NCBI GenBank assembly: GCA_026874595.1 | Contig: CM049311.1 | Coordinates: forward strand, 41,729,676-41,793,675 | Direction of reading: 5' to 3' | Source of the DNA: Sipunculus nudus | Taxonomy: Eukaryota; Annelida; Sipuncula; Golfingiida; Sipunculidae | DNA length: 64,000 nucleotides | Part shown: positions 62,413 to 64,000 of the stretch, piece after piece | Layout: every line of letters begins with the position of its first letter | Position numbering within the stretch: position 1 is the first letter of the stretch | Program-made: the position numbers and the translations under genes | The notes under the pieces: model-generated | The model's database searches: none | The model's input: the letters and a program-made list of their open reading frames with translations, nothing else | Told to the model about the DNA's origin: nothing

Positions 62413-64000
62413 AAATATTGTGGGATTCAGCTTATTTTTTGCTATCTGCATTTACTTAGATTTTAAGGGGAAAAGCTGAAAAACCTTTAAAAGTCTTCTT
62501 GTAAACGGTCCAGCCAAATGGTTCAATATTTTACCGAAATGATCCCAGAGGCAAGCCCTCTCAAGTTTGTTCAAATGGTTTGCATTTGATGAATTTTAGT
62601 GGTGTTACACGAATTTGAACAGTCATTTTGCCAAGTAAGCATACTGACATAGTAATCTCAGAAATGACAGAAGCTAGCATTACCAAGTATTGTGCAAATG
62701 TTGGTCACATGATTCATATTTGAAGTTGCAGATTTTGTGGTGCCAACTACATTGACCTGTTTTTTATGGGCAAAAATCTCATAATTTTAGCCTCTTTCAG
62801 CTTAAAATGTTTATGATGAAACTTTATAAGTTGAATTGTTCAATTTTTCAAAATTATTATTTTTGGACATGGTTCTTTCAATCATATCAGAAAAGCTTAA
62901 GTTGGTCTCATGGCCATTATTATGTCTATTTCAAACTGAGGACTGCAAAAATGTTCTCCACAAAATTATTGTTTCAATTATAACTTCTGTAACATTGCAC
63001 AAAATTTAATCTTAGGTAGCCTTTGTTCAAGCTTACTTGAATGATTTTTGGCAGAATTATTGGACCTTTAACAAAGAAAGAACTGCATCTTTTATTATAC
63101 TAGATATTTTGATAAAAAGTTTATGAATATGTCAGCTTGAAAAAAAAGGATTTTAGCCAAAGTCTTTCAGTATGTGTAAACAGATTTACCAACAGGCCAA
63201 GATTGTGTCTGTATCTTTAAATAGGTTGAGAAACTGCCAACTGTTTCAGATTTGGCAACAGATCAAGAGTTCATTCAATGCAGCAAGATATGGGTCAAGA
63301 GTTCAGTCAGTGCAGCCTAGCACAAGGCATGTGATCACCTCATGGGTGACATGTGAACACTTCATGGGCACCATGGGATTACCTCATGGGTGTTGTGCTC
63401 CTCAGGGCTACATGTGGAGCCAATCTGTGAGCTTATGCAATGGTGTGGCTACTATTTAAGATTTGGCAACAGACCAAAGGTCAGTCTGGATCTTTTTATA
63501 GCTTTGGCAGACTGCTAATTGTATCAGATTAGGCAACAGGTCAAGAGTTCACTCAGTGCAGCCAGATATAGGTCAGTAATTCACCCAGTGCAGTAGCTGC
63601 ATTCTATTTATAGCATTGGCAGACTGCCCACTGCATCAGATTTGGCACCAAAGTTCAGCCTGGATCTATTTATAGCTTTGGCAGACTGCCAGCTTCGTCA
63701 GATTATGCAACAGGTCAAGAGTTCACTCAATCTAGCCAGGTGCAGTCATGAGTTCACTCAGTGCAGTAGCCTGAGCCAGAAAATTTGTCACAGTTCACTC
63801 GGGGCAACTGCCTTTCTCACCTAATCCTGGTCAGCCCCATGCATCAGACTCAAGGTAAGTTTGATGTATTTGCCTTATGTTTTGACCTGTCTATGTGTCT
63901 TTGATGGCTTTCTCGTTCACAAGACAGGTGTCGCCACCTACAATGTCTTTTGCACAGTGTATGTGCCTGCTTATTTCTACGGAGGAATTTGATATATCAG

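Larger units (their letters stand above)
57896..64000 (+). mobile_element. HelC, running off the window
   Basis: The leader TAGCGAACCTGTGAGC is followed by a GTCGTCC tract, with HelA inserted at 'ctaactgcatttttt' (58076-59954). HelC resumes 'agattttatagtgaaaaaag'. Unit 1 ends with the palindrome at 60243. The second leader at 61154 (TAGCGAACCTGTGAGC) is the best-preserved internal one; a third is at about 63423. An insertion occupies 61716-62412. Short direct repeats of 'gtcaagagttcactcag' type run from 63285. The 3' end is outside the window. Confidence 0.78.

Noticed and set aside
1-64000. LTR retrotransposon or LINE bodies
   Set aside because: No reverse transcriptase, integrase or long direct terminal repeats seen; long direct repeats are explained by HelA/HelC copies.

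Overview
The window looks like non-coding DNA from an animal nuclear genome, probably a marine invertebrate (mollusc, brachiopod, hemichordate or cephalochordate grade; the species cannot be told). It is AT-rich. It has no long ORF with a recognisable protein, no bacterial operons, splice-site-flanked short exon candidates, a tRNA-derived SINE, TIR-type MITEs, and a very large amount of Helitron/Helentron-like non-autonomous DNA. No Rep/helicase, transposase or reverse transcriptase ORF was recognised.

Most of the sequence consists of four repeat classes, named here for convenience. HelA (3 subtypes) starts TAGCTCAGCTGAC, has a 5' hairpin and a (GTCC)n tract, and ends CAGCTGAGC...GACCCATGGGTCCCTTG before a T-run. 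HelB has the same ends as HelA but is filled with ~340-bp tandem units. HelC starts TAGCGAACCTGTGAGC, has a (GTCGTCC)n tract, and ends CACAGGTTCGC...AGGCCTGTAGGCCTTG before a T-run. HelD starts near TACCCACCAAAACG, has ~290-bp tandem units and ends ATTCTAG before a T-run. HelA and HelC share one plan: a 5' terminal inverted repeat, a microsatellite leader, internal units, a subterminal copy of the inverted repeat, a short hairpin, CCTTG, and a T-run. This is the asymmetric-TIR plan known for Helentrons and their non-autonomous derivatives (DINE-1/HINE-like). Units of HelB, HelC and HelD carry the same 12-bp palindrome GGTGGCGCCACC followed by a T-rich stretch.

Layout. 1-720: 3' part of a HelC composite. 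721-1957: two local tandem arrays. 1958-7852: HelB host carrying two HelA insertions. 7853-13253: the most ordinary stretch, with an exon candidate (8059-8120), leader fragments, repeat E, two SINE copies, a TTAA-flanked MITE and a diverged duplication. 13254-24711: HelC host carrying HelB(HelD) and HelA(HelC(MITE)). 24712-31329: inverted HelD, a hAT-like element containing HelA, HelC/HelD pieces and an unidentified 1-kb insert. 31330-45417: a HelA whose four separated pieces add up to one full-length 2.6-kb copy, holding HelC(TIR element(hAT MITE)), HelA and HelC. 45418-57246: HelB host with HelA, HelC(HelA, HelD) and HelA(piggyBac-like MITE). 57710-57729: a possible 20-nt microexon in phase with the first exon. 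57896-64000: a HelC with a HelA and an unclassified 697-bp insertion, running off the window.

The simplest reading is a giant intron (about 49.6 kb between the two exon candidates) grown by repeated same-orientation insertion of Helentron-like elements into each other's T-runs. Element boundaries at T-runs are uncertain by a few bases. Copy relationships come from reading by eye and carry no computed identities.
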